Origin: Pestalotiopsis fici W106-1
Lineage: Eukaryota; Ascomycota; Sordariomycetes; Amphisphaeriales; Sporocadaceae
Assembly (NCBI RefSeq): GCF_000516985.1
Contig: NW_006917102.1
Coordinates: 186,001 to 250,000, forward strand
Direction: 5' to 3'
Length of the DNA stretch: 64,000 bases
Shown here: positions 1-11,289 of the stretch, piece by piece
Layout: every line of letters starts with the position of its first letter
Numbering within the stretch: position 1 is the stretch's first letter
The notes under the pieces: model-generated
What the model saw: the letters and a program-made list of their open reading frames with translations, nothing else
Told to the model about the DNA's origin: nothing
Database searches by the model: none
Made by a program: the position numbers and the translations under genes

Positions 1-153
1 GGCGGCCCGGAATGAAGATTGCAACTGAGCATCGTTGAACCCGCCAATGCCGCACTGCCGCGCAATCTCGCCGTACTGCTGCACGACTGGTCGTTTCGGT
101 CGGAACAGCGTCCCAAACGCGTCAAAGCAGAGCAGCAAGTTTGGCTTGGCCAT
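1..153 (-). CDS. HAD-like hydrolase, N-terminal fragment cut by window edge
   Basis: Only the first 51 codons lie in the window; the rest is beyond base 1. The reading frame starts at an ATG (bases 151-153, minus strand) and stays open to the edge. The protein begins MAKPNLLLCFDAFGTLFRP. A short hydrophobic strand leading into D-A-F-G-T-L is motif I of the haloacid dehalogenase superfamily, whose first Asp is the nucleophile. The start fits the family, where motif I lies about ten residues from the N-terminus. The following Arg/Lys and QQYGEIARQ stretch suggests a cap-domain type similar to HDHD3-like proteins. Substrate cannot be inferred. Everything after residue 51 is unseen, so function rests on motif I alone. 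Confidence 0.68.
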   Translation of the reverse strand, partial: MAKPNLLLCFDAFGTLFRPKRPVVQQYGEIARQCGIGGFNDAQLQSSFRAA

Positions 154-729
154 TGAGCCTCTTGCTGCGACTATCACGCCTTTGCGAGAGATTCGAGTGC
201 GATACAAGAGAAAAGATCTTGGTCAGGTTGGTTGGTGGTTGAAGTAGAATGTTGGAGTTGAGACAGCCAGCTAATTGCCGGTTAGCAGTGGAGAGCCCCG
301 ACAATCTGTGGGGCGTATCAACATTGGAATAGATTCAAGACTGGACGTAAAAGGAAAACACCAACCCGCGAAGAGACACGGCTGAAAACGAAAGAAATGA
401 GACAAAATTCTCATCTGTACTGATTGTAAAAAGATTTTCCATCTTCGGATCCCCTCTCCGCTAGTACTAATTGCACCTCTCAAGCTTTGATCAGCAGCCA
501 TATTACCATAGATCACCTCGAATCGCCAAATAATACAGGACATGTTCAGATTGGATCAAAAAAGTCATATAGTCATTCATTGTGACTGAGGTCTGTCGTG
601 TCTACTATATGTAGACCGTCGCTAATATCCACGTCGACTTTGGTATAATATATACATGAACGATTTTTCATCTCTTGGAAAAACCGGATAAAGCAAATGC
701 ATCCAACTCAAGCGCCCGTCAAGAATGAC
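154..729. other. Intergenic region upstream of the HAD-like gene
   Basis: This is the promoter side of the HAD-like gene and the 3' side of the dioxygenase gene. Only short chance reading frames occur. I see no repeat or RNA gene. Confidence 0.5.
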
Positions 730-1764
730 TTACGCCTCAAAGTTGTCCTGGTTGGCGTTCTCCATCAACATGGTAGAATCAGGCTTGTACTTCTTGGGCA
801 GCAGGCGAATGTCGTACTCGACCTCGAGAACGGCGCCCTTGGGCTCGTTCTGAATGGGCTTGAAGTCGAGGAGCAGATCGTCCTTGACAGCCGAGACGGT
901 GTCGGTCTCGAGGTACTGGTCGGTCCTCGAGTAGAGCTGAGCAGTGACACCGATGAAGTCGTCGTGGGTGACCATGCAGTGGATGTGGCCGGGGCGCCAG
1001 GGGTGGCGGCCCATGATCTTGAGCAGATCGGCCGAGGGACCCGAAGTGTCAATGGGGTACTCGGTCGGGTACAGGCAGTAGAACCAGAACTTGCCCTCGG
1101 CGTCGGTGCGGAACTTGCCGCGGAGGTTGTGGCGCTCCTGGTTCTCGGGGTCAAAGACGTCGTACTTGCCGTTGGTGCTGGCCTGCCACATGTCGAACAC
1201 GGCGTTGGGGATACCCTTGCCGGTCTCGGCGTCCCGAATGACACCGTGGAAGTAGGTGAGCTGGCCATCCTTGGGCATGTTCAGGACGACGCTGTCGCCA
1301 TTCTCCCTGAAGGGAGTCTCGGGCGACCAGAAAGGTCCCAGAATGGTGGAAGATGTGGGCGACAGGTTGTTCTCAGTGACAATCTTGTGGTTGATCTCAT
1401 CGACGAGGCTAGAATATTGGATTAGCTGCTGCAATTTGCTGACCTTTTTTTCTCTTAGATGCACTTACGACTCAACACCCAAGATATCGCAGACTCTCCA
1501 TGCCTCATTTCGGTTCTTTCTGTAGGCCTGTCCGATGGCGTTGACGTAGTTGACACCGACAATCCATTCGTCCTGCTTGAGTTCGACCTCTCGGCAGAAG
1601 TCGTGCAAATGTGTGATGAGAGAGGTGAGGATTTCACGGTGTCTGGGCTTTGTCTCTGCGCTCATGAGGCCAATGACATGGCTTGTGAAGTTGGGGTCAA
1701 ATCTGTCGGCGGGCTTGGAGGCGCCGTTAGTGGCACCGTTAGTGCCGTTGGTGCTGGGACTCAT
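730..1764 (-). CDS. Intradiol ring-cleavage dioxygenase (hydroxyquinol/catechol 1,2-dioxygenase type)
   Basis: Two exons, 1764-1469 and 1408-730, are joined across a 60-bp GTAAGT..AG intron and give 324 aa. The N-terminal part (about residues 20-90) matches the helical catechol-dioxygenase N domain that precedes the beta-sandwich in this family. The four non-heme Fe(III) ligands are visible with family spacing: Tyr181 (GKYDVFD), Tyr216 (TEYPID), His240 and His242 (RPGHIHCMV). The enzyme would open dihydroxy- or trihydroxybenzene rings to muconate or maleylacetate, a step of the fungal aromatic (3-oxoadipate/hydroxyquinol) pathway. No signal peptide is evident, so it is probably cytosolic. The start was chosen at MSPSTNG because upstream sequence is non-conserved. 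Hydroxyquinol versus catechol preference cannot be fixed from sequence alone. Confidence 0.93.
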
Positions 1765-2739
1765 GATGATATATGTGTGTTTTTTCTTGGGGTTGGTGAT
1801 GAATTTGGAGAAGAGAGCGAAGCTTCTTTTATCACACAGGCTGATGGTTCTGATGAGAAAGGCAAGAGAGAAAAAGAAAGATGAGATTGGAGAATTAAAA
1901 CCTTCATCAAGAGGCGAAACCACTGGGAGGCGATGATTTAAGTATGCATTGTCAGTCACCTACCTGATACCCAGACTAGACTGTCTAGAGCGCATCTACG
2001 CATACGCACACGTGCCGGAGAAAGGGTCTCCCCCCTCCTCATACGATGTCGCGACCAGATTTGGCCGGCCGGTAATCACAAAGGGGAGATTCACGATTGG
2101 CGCGCTCAAGGTTGGGGCCCCGTCTTTCTGGGGCAGTTGGGGAAACGTAAAGCCGTCGTAGATGGGGAGCGTTTGGTCGAGTCGTTGGTGGGCGCCTGTG
2201 CAGCTCCCGTGCTGCCCGCGAGGTGTCGAGCAGTAAGCCCGCTGAGTCCAGTAGGAGCCGGTCTCAAAGCCGACTCCACATCCAGCAATGATCGGCTAAC
2301 CAGAGAGGTAAGAATGATGCCAGTCTAGGGGAAACTTGATCCCTGTAGACGTTGGATCAACATTTTGCCGGCTAGTTCGTGGCAGAGTCTGGGGAGGGCG
2401 AGTCATATTCATGCTAATTCATTAAATGTTTAACCATTATCATTGCGGAGTAGTATACTGGATATATGCCTTACTATAGGATATTCCTGATTTGTTGCAA
2501 CAAAAGACGAATATATATCCTCGGGGCTGCATGTGAATTGGCGGCGTGCAGGGTAGCTTGGGAATCTCTCGTTGCACGACGTCGGGTCACACAACTTGCC
2601 GTCTCCACGAAACTTCGATCCAATGTTTTAGCAAAGAAGAGCTCTCAGTTGTTGCTGAGTTGATTCAATATATATACAAGTCGAAGCGAATGTACATGTC
2701 CATGTCAGGAATATCAAAAGCCTGCTTCAGCTTGTCCGT
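1765..2739. other. Intergenic region between dioxygenase and xylanase genes
   Basis: This holds the dioxygenase promoter (right of 1764) and the 3' flank of the GH10 gene. Short overlapping ORFs have no domain character. No repeat is recognised. Confidence 0.5.
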
Positions 2740-3835
2740 CTAACTGAGGTCCGAGACAATGGCAGTGTATGCATCCTTGGGGTTGTAGCTGGAGTCGAAG
2801 AGCAGTGGCGTCGAGCTAGATCTCCACGAATCCGCATCGCTGACTCCCCACACGGTAATGCCGACGCAGCTGTCGACGTTGAGGCAGGCATCGACCACGG
2901 CCGTGTAGTCGCTTGCGGCAGCTCCTGCAATGTCAAGCTCGGTGATGGCAACCTCCTCAACGCCAGTGGCAGCGAGAGCAGAAAGGGCGCCAGCGACTCC
3001 GCTTCCGCCACCCGCAGACAAGTGCGTTTGCGATCCTTGACACACACGGTTTAGCAAAGTCGACAAACTCTCCAGACTTGAAGAGGCACTCACCAATTCC
3101 GTGAATAGGGACACCAGCGGCAATCCACTTCTCCACGTGGGCTACCATGCCAGTGGTCACCTTGGCATAGGAAGCCGTGTCCAAGTTGTAGTCGTTGATG
3201 TAGAGCTTTGCATCGGGATCGGCCTCATGGGCGGCATTGAAGGCAATCGAGACGAAGTCCTCGCCCAGCACATCGGAAAAGACAGAGCTACGCAGCGAGC
3301 CGTCCTCGTTGAAGATTTCGTTCACAACGTCCTATAGCATAATCAGTCGACGCTCGCAAGAAAAGTTGTGCTGGTTGGTCCATACCCATGCGCGGATCTT
3401 TCCCGCATAACGGCCCACAAGAGTGATGATGTGGTTTTGGAGGACCGACGTGAGCTCGTCTGCATCGGTGATGGCCGACACCCAGCTAGGTAATTGTGAG
3501 TGCCACACGAGAGTGTGACCGCGAATACTCTTGCTATTGGTCGTGGCAAAATCAACCAGATAATCAGCCGTGTCAAAGGTGAAGCTGCCCTGCGTGGCCT
3601 CGGTGGCATCCCATTTCATGCTGTTCTCGGGCGTGACTTGACCAAAGTCCGCCTTGACAATGTCTGAGACGGCAGACTTTGAGAGTGTACCCTCATCGGC
3701 AGCTGTGCCAAAGTAAACCTTGCCCTTGGCAACAAAGAGATCGTTGATGCTGTCACTCGCCGCAGCTCTCTTGGTGCATGGCGTAGCGAGAGCACCCAGG
3801 GTGGCAAGCAGGAGAGCAATAGAGCCAGTCTTCAT
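2740..3835 (-). CDS. Secreted GH10 endo-1,4-beta-xylanase
   Basis: Three exons (3835-3386, 3331-3094, 3035-2740) with two short introns give 327 aa. Residues 1-17 ([17 protein letters not shown]) are a signal peptide, followed by a probable Lys-Arg propeptide site. The rest is one GH10 TIM barrel with no carbohydrate-binding module. Diagnostic sites: [12 protein letters not shown] near residue 115, WDVVNE at 150-155 with acid/base Glu155 encoded just after intron 1, GIGSQTHLS around 228-236, and ITELDI with nucleophile Glu262. The enzyme cuts the xylan backbone outside the cell. The start was placed at the signal-peptide Met rather than an upstream Met that would bury it. A GH62 arabinofuranosidase gene lies 1.3 kb away on the same strand and acts on the same polymer. 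Confidence 0.96.
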
Positions 3836-5130
3836 TCTGAATAAACCGAGTTGAAACAAAGGGTTGTTGAAAGAGAGACTGCCAGAGTCGGTTAGGCTAT
3901 GTCGGTGACGGTCAGATCCTGTAGTCTTCAACCAAAATGCTGGGGATGAGAATGGTATTTATGATAAGGCCCTGCTAGACAAAAGTTACATACTTTCTTT
4001 GATAGCCTCGGCCAGGTGGTACCATATCTGAGTTAGATGCACCGGAGGGTCTGGGTCCATGAAAGGGTCAGACTGTGTTTCCTTGCGGACTCATTTCTCT
4101 ATGATCCGATCCATCCACCTCATTCGTATGATCCCAGAAGTACATCCATCCACCAGACAAGCCCATGCAAAACTGAGATTGGATTGATTCCAACGGGAAT
4201 GATAATTCTTGGCACCTGATAATAGACGGCAGTTGAAACGCACGATTTCGTGTTGGGGGTGGGCAAAGTTGCATTGCAGTGTCCAAGCATGACGTTGGCT
4301 TTTGCTCCAAGGGGACCGCGGAGTTGGGTAGCCCTTGGAAGAATAGAAGAAGGACGAATACAAAATAAATCTCCGTCTTGGCAAATGGATGCTCCACCGA
4401 TTGAGTGGCTGACTCAGGCATTCATCACATCACTCTACTAAGAAGATCGACATGCATTGTACACGTTAATGCTATTCTCTGCGGGACCAGGCCGTTGCAA
4501 CCCAGGTATTCGATCCCGGTTGGAGCTGGCCAGGGGGTGGGTTGTCAGGCGTATATTCAAGTGGGGAGGCGGCTGTTTGAGACGACGCAGGGATACTAGT
4601 ACCTCCCAAAGTATCAGGTGCGGCAATGCGCTAGGTAATATAGCAGACACACACGTACGTTGTACAACCTTGACCAGCTTTATGGGATGAAAAGGGATGG
4701 TCTGTATGGATCTCTCGGAAGTCGGCCGGTATGACCTAGATCAGCCAACTTAGATTTCCGGAATGACACAGGCGGGGATATGAAGGTACATACACGACAA
4801 ATCACCAGCCGCAGTATCTAGAGCTCAAAAGCATCGACGAGCTGTATTTGAGTGGCTCTGCAGTTTTTAATAGCGAGGCCTGTAGGGGACTGTGAGTGGC
4901 TGTAAGATTCAGGTTTAGATATCAATTGTACTTGCGAGTTGCGCCAACTTTAGTGGCACAGTGCTTGGTTCATCCGAAGACGACTTGAGTCTACTTCAGG
5001 TCCAATACACGGATTACCTGGCCTGATCGCTGCTAAATACACTGAAAGGTAGACTAGAACTATGTACACACGAACATTGGTGTTCTGTGCGCACTTGGCT
5101 GCACGCCCTTGCTCACCGGCAGTTCAAGGA
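3836..5130. other. Intergenic region between GH10 and GH62 genes
   Basis: The left part is the GH10 promoter; an ATAAATA-like element around 3957-3964 lies about 120 nt before its start. The right part is 3' flank of GH62. ORFs of 60-117 codons here lack family motifs and overlap each other. No gene is called. Confidence 0.45.
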
Positions 5131-6232
5131 CTAACAAGTCGGATCGGTCAAAGTAATAAAACCCAGCTTCCAAGGGAGCGCATTGTAGTCTCCGCTCGCA
5201 TTCGGGTCGAGGCCTTGGTATAGATATTCAACAGTACAGGGGTCAATAGTCATGGTCTGGTCAACATTGCTCCGTATGACCTCTCCGTGACTGATGCTCT
5301 TGGTCCAAGCCGTTCCAGTAAATACAACGTTTGTTGACCGCGCAAATGGATTCGACTCCGAGTCAGCCAGAGCTGTCCACGTGCCGTCCAATGAGGAGGA
5401 GGTCCAGGACCAAAAGTAGCGGTATCCGTCGCTTCCAATGGCCTCGACCAGAAGTAGATACTCATCGCCGACATTGTAGACATTGGATGCCTCAAACAAG
5501 GCATAAATGTTGGATTCGTCTTCGAGAGCGATTTCCGGGTCACCGAAGCCACTCGGAAAGCTGCTGACCGACGTCGAAGAGCGATACAAGTGACCATTAT
5601 CATCCGATGAGTACAAGTAGCAGTTGGAAGAATCGCAAATTGTCCAAAAGTCCTACATATCTGTTAGCATACCGTCCGAGAAATCCTTTTGTCAGGACAC
5701 CACTCACCAACCAAGCACCGCTGCCCATGTTCTCAGTCACGATGCTGGGAACGCTAGAGTAGAATGTCTTGACCTCACTCCATCCAGAAGGGTCGGCAAT
5801 ATCTGAATTGGTCGAGTACGCGGCATTGTTATTCTGGAAGACCAGGTACCATAGGGACTGCGACTCCATGTAGAAGACCTGAGGAGCCGCGCGATACCCA
5901 GTGCCGATTGCAGTCTCATCAAGATAATGAAACTCGGCATCATTGGCCTCGGAAAAGTCGCCAAAGGTAAAATAAACAAGATTATACCCAGCTGACTCGG
6001 AAATGGTGCTGGCAAAGACATGATAGGCGTCATTGTAATAAACAATAGAGGGATCTTTAATGGCAGCAAGCGCGCGTGAATCATCCTTGGGGCCTATCAA
6101 GGCATCAGACGAGCTCCATGAAAAAGTACTTGGTAGAGACGCCCTAGCTTGCAAAGCCTTGGTTGTAGGAGCACGACTGGCCCATGTCCAAACCAATGGC
6201 GCTGCTGCCAGAAGAAGTTTTGTCGGCAACAT
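5131..6232 (-). CDS. Secreted GH62 alpha-L-arabinofuranosidase
   Basis: Two exons, 6232-5708 and 5652-5131, with a 55-bp GTGAGT..AG intron in phase 0 give 348 aa. A signal peptide (about residues 1-19, LLLAAAPLVWTWA core) is followed by a short linker and a single five-bladed propeller GH62 domain. Family landmarks: KDPSIVYY with the catalytic base Asp60, the substrate-contact stretch DFWTICDSSNCYLYSSDDNG from residue 176, and YALFEASNVY with the acid Glu229. The C-terminus ends at the usual family position, with no CBM. It removes arabinose side chains from arabinoxylan and so would support the nearby GH10 xylanase. An AT-rich TTTAAATATA element about 95 nt upstream of the start could act as a TATA box. 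Confidence 0.95.
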
Positions 6233-8295
6233 GATAACTTGTGATGCTAGGTGGAAAATAAATGAATGTTGTTTGGCTTTACCACCTTTGCAGACATCTT
6301 CTGTGCTTCTAATGACATTCGAGTATATTTAAACATTGCCATAAATTGAATGCATCTCTCCAGATATTGTCCTTGTTCCCATTGAGGCTCTCCCTACCTC
6401 TTCATTAAGCCGCGACATGGCCCTGCTAGCGCTGTCCTGGGCTTTTTGTGCAGCGTCGTTTCGGTAATCCAAAAAGGAAGTGAATTCATTTATGATCCAT
6501 CGTACAGTCCTGGGCCACTTTTGTACCTAATGATGAAAAATGAGCTTTGGGCACATGGTGATTGGTGGTTCGAGGCCGGAGGATATCCGTCATTGTACCC
6601 CAGATTTCCGGGAATCCGGTTATCGAAATGCACTATGGGGACGATGCGCACTCCCGGCGCTAATAGCAAGCGATCGTTTCGTTGTAACTCTATGCGAGTA
6701 TTTCGTATGTATAGCGCGCAGGGGAAATGTACCATGGTAATTCTTCCACTCCTTTCTTGACCACTACTACAGCCGCCAACCCGTATGCGTCTCTCATGAT
6801 GATCGACGTTTTCCAAGCGCCCCAATTGCGGCCTTGATGCTGAAGAAATCGCCGGAGCAAGTAGCTCCGTTGCAAGTAAGGGAATGGGGTTCGCGAAAAT
6901 CAAGTCAATCATCAACAAGCACTTGGTCGTCTTTCATACTCTCCTGTCATGTAGCTGCGTGTTGAAGGCAGCACACGTAATGAACTTCATACTCGAAGCC
7001 AGTGGGGTTGATTCCAGAACAAAAGCCAGGCAAGGATACCAGAACTTGGTGCGTGCCGCAGGTGGTAGTGTGTATAGCAGTGTGGTATTTAGCGGTTAGC
7101 AGCCCACGGCCAAACCGCCCCCTGAAAGCTTACGAATATTCGGGTCTTGTCGTACTCGGATTCCCTTCGTATACAATAAATCGGTTGCAATGATCTGATA
7201 TCGTGCTAGAAAATCCATAGAAATTAGGAGAATGTGGCCTGTCCTCGCTGATGATGCCGGCGCGGGAATCATTCCACCGAAATACAAGCGACAGTGAAAT
7301 TGGAAAGCTTCAGAATGACCCAGAACTGGTGGTGACCATTCCGGGACTCGGGAGAAGTGAAGTAGCCAACGCGACAATAAGCAGCGAATCTATCAATCTC
7401 ATGCATTTTGTTTCCACATTGTTTAGCTGAGTACAATGCCTGTCACGCGCATACTGTAGCTAATTGTACTCTGAAATTTCAACAGCACGAAGCGAGGCTG
7501 AACAAACTATATTAACAGCTCTCTCACCAATTGTATCTGTTCCCAGGGTGGTTTTGAGCACGGAGCCCTTCACTATCTGGGGCCTCAATACCCGTCGCTT
7601 GGCCGCTACGGAGGCGAAAAGCTTGGCTTCGTCGGTAGTCGGGTACTATAAGGGCTGAAGATAGAGTCTAACATGACCTTAATCATTGGAGCTGTGGCAA
7701 CTAAACAATCTATACTCTGCCCGTTAGCGTCAGTCCCCTTTCCATCCCTGGCACTACACTATAACTTCCTATCTATGCGTGATAAATTTCTGGCGCTCGA
7801 TTGGCGCCTCCACAAGTTGTCGCACCTTGAAACCGAGGCTTCCGCCGTGATGGTGATAATGTGGTATTTTGCATGGTTGACATTGCCAAGTTCACAATGC
7901 ATATTTCGACTATGTCTCTGCTCGATTTGTTTTGTTTATCTATCTCATATCTGAAGCCATCGTCTGCATTACATGCTCGGTTGTGCAGCAGAGGGCCGTG
8001 GGTGGCCGTGAGCCTGGGATAATTCTCGTATTCGACCCCCTGGCCACGGTGATCTCTCCCCACTGAGTGACACTGATGGTGGGCCCTAGTTGCACTCACC
8101 TTCCCTTTGGACAGCATCACCACCCGTGTTGTCTTGGCTATTATGACGTCCAATAGATACGACCAACATTGCATGAAGGGGGCGGGGGAATTTCTGTTGT
8201 AGTGAATCCGTTTAAAAAACGGCGTCACTCGCTCCTTTTGAGGCCATCATAACACACAAACCAGTACAACACATTCTCTAATCACTTTCATCACC
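6233..8295. other. Divergent intergenic region between GH62 and AA1-like genes
   Basis: About 2 kb contains the GH62 promoter on the left and the AA1-like gene promoter on the right. A TTTAAAA stretch near 8211 lies about 85 nt before the AA1-like start. The longest open frame (142 codons, minus strand, 6490-6918) has no recognisable domain and is not called. Confidence 0.45.
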
Positions 8296-8824
8296 ATGCG
8301 CTTTTCCTCAGCAATCAGTCTTGCCCTTGGCACCGTTGCGACGGCCTCGCCCGTCCGACGCGACTACACCGAGGATATCTCCATCACCGATTTCTACGTC
8401 CACAAGGCCATCGCAAACGGTACCACCAATGCGACCGTGGATGGTGTCTCATTCTTGTTGACTGGAGAAAATGCGACGGATCTCGCCTGCTCGGCGCAAA
8501 CTGGAATCCCCTCGGCAGTCTTCTCCTGCGGCGACTCCCCATACAGCTTTGCCCTGTGGGAAGAGAGTGAGTCGACTGGAGAGTTTACACTGCGTCTCTA
8601 TCACGCCTTGGGCGTTGCGTAAGTCTTTTCACCCCTCCCCATTGAGATCCGCATGGATGGAAAAGATCAAACTTGCTGATACTTTCGACATGTGCAGCGT
8701 GGGATACTATGGCGCAGGAGTTGTTCCTACCTACTGTCATGCTGGTGGTGGCCCGACTCTGACTTGCGGTCAGGTCGTCACCCCAGTCAACATTACCATC
8801 GACAGCCTGCCGGATTCCGCATAA
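8296..8824 (+). CDS. Secreted AA1-like (Alt a 1 fold) protein, candidate effector
   Basis: Two exons, 8296-8618 and 8698-8824, are separated by a 79-bp GTAAGT..CAG intron and give 149 aa. The signal peptide MRFSSAISLALGTVATAS is followed by a possible Arg-Arg cleavage site. The mature domain has the AA1-like pattern: ISITDFYVHK start, VDGVSFLLTGENATDL with a Cys, FSCGDSPYSF, a beta-rich centre, and the hallmark VPTYCHAGGGPTLTC near the C-terminus. Four cysteines fit two disulfides. NGT, NAT and NIT sequons are present. Members of this family (Alternaria Alt a 1, Hrip1, PevD1) are secreted and can interact with plant defence proteins. Whether this one acts on plants is inference. Confidence 0.87.
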
Positions 8825-9227
8825 TTATATCGTTGGCACAATGACGGGTCGTCACTTGAGAAGGCCTGGACAATGATGGCATTTAGAAAATAAAATGCAC
8901 ACCTAGTAGTTTAAATCAGCTTCTAGACCAGCTGTCTAATATAATGTAATGGAAACTGCGCATCCCACGGTCACAATGCACAAAATGTAAGCCTCGTGTG
9001 AAGGGTGGCCACACTCGAACAAACGTGAATCGTTTAGAGCGGTCCCGATAAATTCATAGACCGTCATCGCGTCCGAGTCTTTGTCCGATATTTCGATCTT
9101 GATCCTATAGCGAACAAAACAGCGAGGGATAATTTGTTACACATTAGACTATCGCATCATAACGCTTCAATCTTCCATCGAGGATTCTGGCTGCCACAAG
9201 TAGTGGATGCCCCTTACTTCAAGGCGC
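8825..9227. other. Convergent intergenic region
   Basis: Two genes end here from opposite sides. The AATAAA-like element near 8890 could serve poly(A) addition for the AA1-like gene. Nothing else is seen. Confidence 0.4.
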
Positions 9228-10175
9228 CTATCCGGAGCCTTCCCAGAAGTTGGCAACAGCCTCAAGGTCATCCACATTGAGCAGATCGACTCCGGCGTTC
9301 CACAAGGTCCTCCACACAGCATTGCGGGTGCCTACAGGGAAACCTGGCAAATCCCAGTATCTCACGGCAATTCCCTTGGCGTGCGCCGCCGCAACCTGGG
9401 CGTCAAGCAGTTCCAGCTGGGTGCTGTTGAACTCCTGATTCCGTACCTCTCCAAACTGCACGGCAAAGTCGGTGCTGGCAATTGGGGAGACTTCCTTGGT
9501 GATGTTGTCGGTGGCGAGATCCGCCAATGGACCGTCATAAAAGTAGTCCCGGGGCTCGACACCCTGGACCAGGTCCAGCGGGGTGTTGCCGGTGCCAATG
9601 ACGGTCACGGGGCCGCTGACGACGGCTGAGCCGTTGTAGGTGGTCAAATAACCAGCGTCGCGGAGCGGTGCCAGGGCCTCGATGACATAGGGCCAGGTAG
9701 TCGCTCCATCGGTCTTGAGATCAATAAAGAAGTAGAGCGTCTGGGACGAGGAAGTGTCAAAGACGCCGTTCTTGGTGGGTCCGCTAACGAAGGCGCTGTC
9801 GGGATTCTCGGCACGCAGCACACTGAGGATCGGCTGGATATACAGAGAGTCCAGCGTCCGCTCCTCGCTCAGCGCGCTCTGCTCGTGTCCGACATAGAGC
9901 GTCTCATTGTACAGCCAGACATCGGCCTCGGTGCTCACGGCACCAATGGCCAGAGCGCTGTAGAAGGGCACCGGCCGCCAGTAATCGTTGTGGCTGTGGA
10001 CGGGCTTGGGAATGATGCCCTGGGTCAATTGGGTCGGATACTTGTATGCCGGATTGGAGTCGGCACCATCCAAGATCTTTTGCAGAGATCCCGAGATGGG
10101 TATGTCAGATTGCGCCGACACCAGCGGTGCTGCTACGGCACAAGCACTTAGGAATCGAGACCACATTGTGTTCAT
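9228..10175 (-). CDS. Secreted Aim6-like protein with PLC-like phosphodiesterase TIM-barrel fold
   Basis: This is a single exon. I chose Met at 10175 because it gives a clean signal peptide (MNTMWSRFLSACAVAAPLVSA); the open frame runs 20 codons further upstream. The product is 315 aa. VHSHNDYWRPVPFYSALAIG with STEADVWL downstream matches the fungal Aim6 / GDPD-like family: the His-Asn and Glu-Asp pairs correspond to the acid-base and metal-binding sites of PLC-like phosphodiesterases. LYFFIDLKTDGATTW and the C-terminal VDLLNVDDLEAV complete the barrel. The yeast name derives from an inheritance-of-mitochondria screen, but this copy is predicted to be secreted or vacuolar. Its substrate is unknown. 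Confidence 0.86.
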   Translation of the reverse strand: MNTMWSRFLSACAVAAPLVSAQSDIPISGSLQKILDGADSNPAYKYPTQLTQGIIPKPVHSHNDYWRPVPFYSALAIGAVSTEADVWLYNETLYVGHEQSALSEERTLDSLYIQPILSVLRAENPDSAFVSGPTKNGVFDTSSSQTLYFFIDLKTDGATTWPYVIEALAPLRDAGYLTTYNGSAVVSGPVTVIGTGNTPLDLVQGVEPRDYFYDGPLADLATDNITKEVSPIASTDFAVQFGEVRNQEFNSTQLELLDAQVAAAHAKGIAVRYWDLPGFPVGTRNAVWRTLWNAGVDLLNVDDLEAVANFWEGSG

Positions 10176-11289
10176 TTGGAGTAGAGACTCTATGCTGTAC
10201 AAATGAATGTGAGCTAAATCATCAATTGATGCCAAAAAGAATCAAGATAATGATTTTGGGAAAACGTTCAATGATGTAGGTTTTGAATGCTGGACAGGAG
10301 CAACCCGCGAACCCGAACAGGGGTCGTAGAAGCTGCCAGGATATGACGACTTCGACCAATTAATTGGGTCCGGTGCGATCTTCCCCGCCAATCGCCGCAC
10401 ACACGTGTTATACAAAAGAGTAAGCGCCACGCAGAAACGAAATGGAGATCGTCTGTAGTATAACGGCTGCTGAGCGAGCACGTGTGCTCACCATGATTCT
10501 AATCAAGTTTTCCATGCAGTCCAGAATTCAAATACAATCAACCAATCACACTTCCGTATCTGGCCATCCAGCTAATATGATTCATTATACAGGTATCCAA
10601 TTATATCGTGAATTGTGTTTGTAAAGAGCGATATGTCTTGCTACGAATAATGTCAAATTTGATTTGCATAGAAAACTATTTCTTCTAGTTATTATAAGCA
10701 ATTGTTTCCAGACTCGTTTCAAGGTTTCTTCGGCTTGAGATAGCAAATGTATGTGATATTCAGGAGATGTTTCAATAACTAGCTACAGGCCAGTCGACCT
10801 CCATGAGTAATTTGGACAAATATAACTAGCTAAAAAAGATGAAGGCGAGGATAAAGGACTCTGAGAGGTCTTGTTCCATAGTATACACTTGCCTCGAATC
10901 GCCTCTGCTCTGCTCCAAGACTCTGATGCCCGAGCTGCAAGAAACAGCTCAAACTGGAGTTGGCTACCTAGTTTTAATAAATGTGTCATTTGCCACAAGA
11001 TTGATGCGAAACCTCTTGAACAATGCAGAACAAAGATTGTTCATCAATGCAGTAAGAGTCGCAAGGACATATGAGCTGTGAATAACTGTGTTCGTCTGAA
11101 CTTTTCAATGCTGCTTGATTGATCCAAATCAAGGACCTTATATGTAGAACATGGGACGAAAACTTGAACAAATCATATATTTGATCACGCACTCACGTGG
11201 ACAACTATTTGACGGTGGCCGCCGGTCAAGGCACCGGAACTCTTGTTCCTTGAGATGATTATTTCAACACGCAGCAAGGTTACCACAAA
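10176..11289. other. Divergent intergenic region between Aim6-like and MYND genes
   Basis: About 1.1 kb of moderately AT-rich DNA. Scattered ORFs of 60-80 codons show no motifs. No mobile element or RNA gene is recognised. Confidence 0.45.

Noticed and set aside
697..1425. A 242-codon plus-strand frame opposite the dioxygenase gene
   Set aside because: It is the antisense shadow of a GC-rich coding exon. The minus strand carries an intact intradiol dioxygenase with all metal ligands.
6490..6918. A 142-codon minus-strand frame in the GH62/AA1-like intergenic region
   Set aside because: No domain, signal peptide, splice pattern or cysteine pattern was found, and composition is like the surrounding non-coding DNA.
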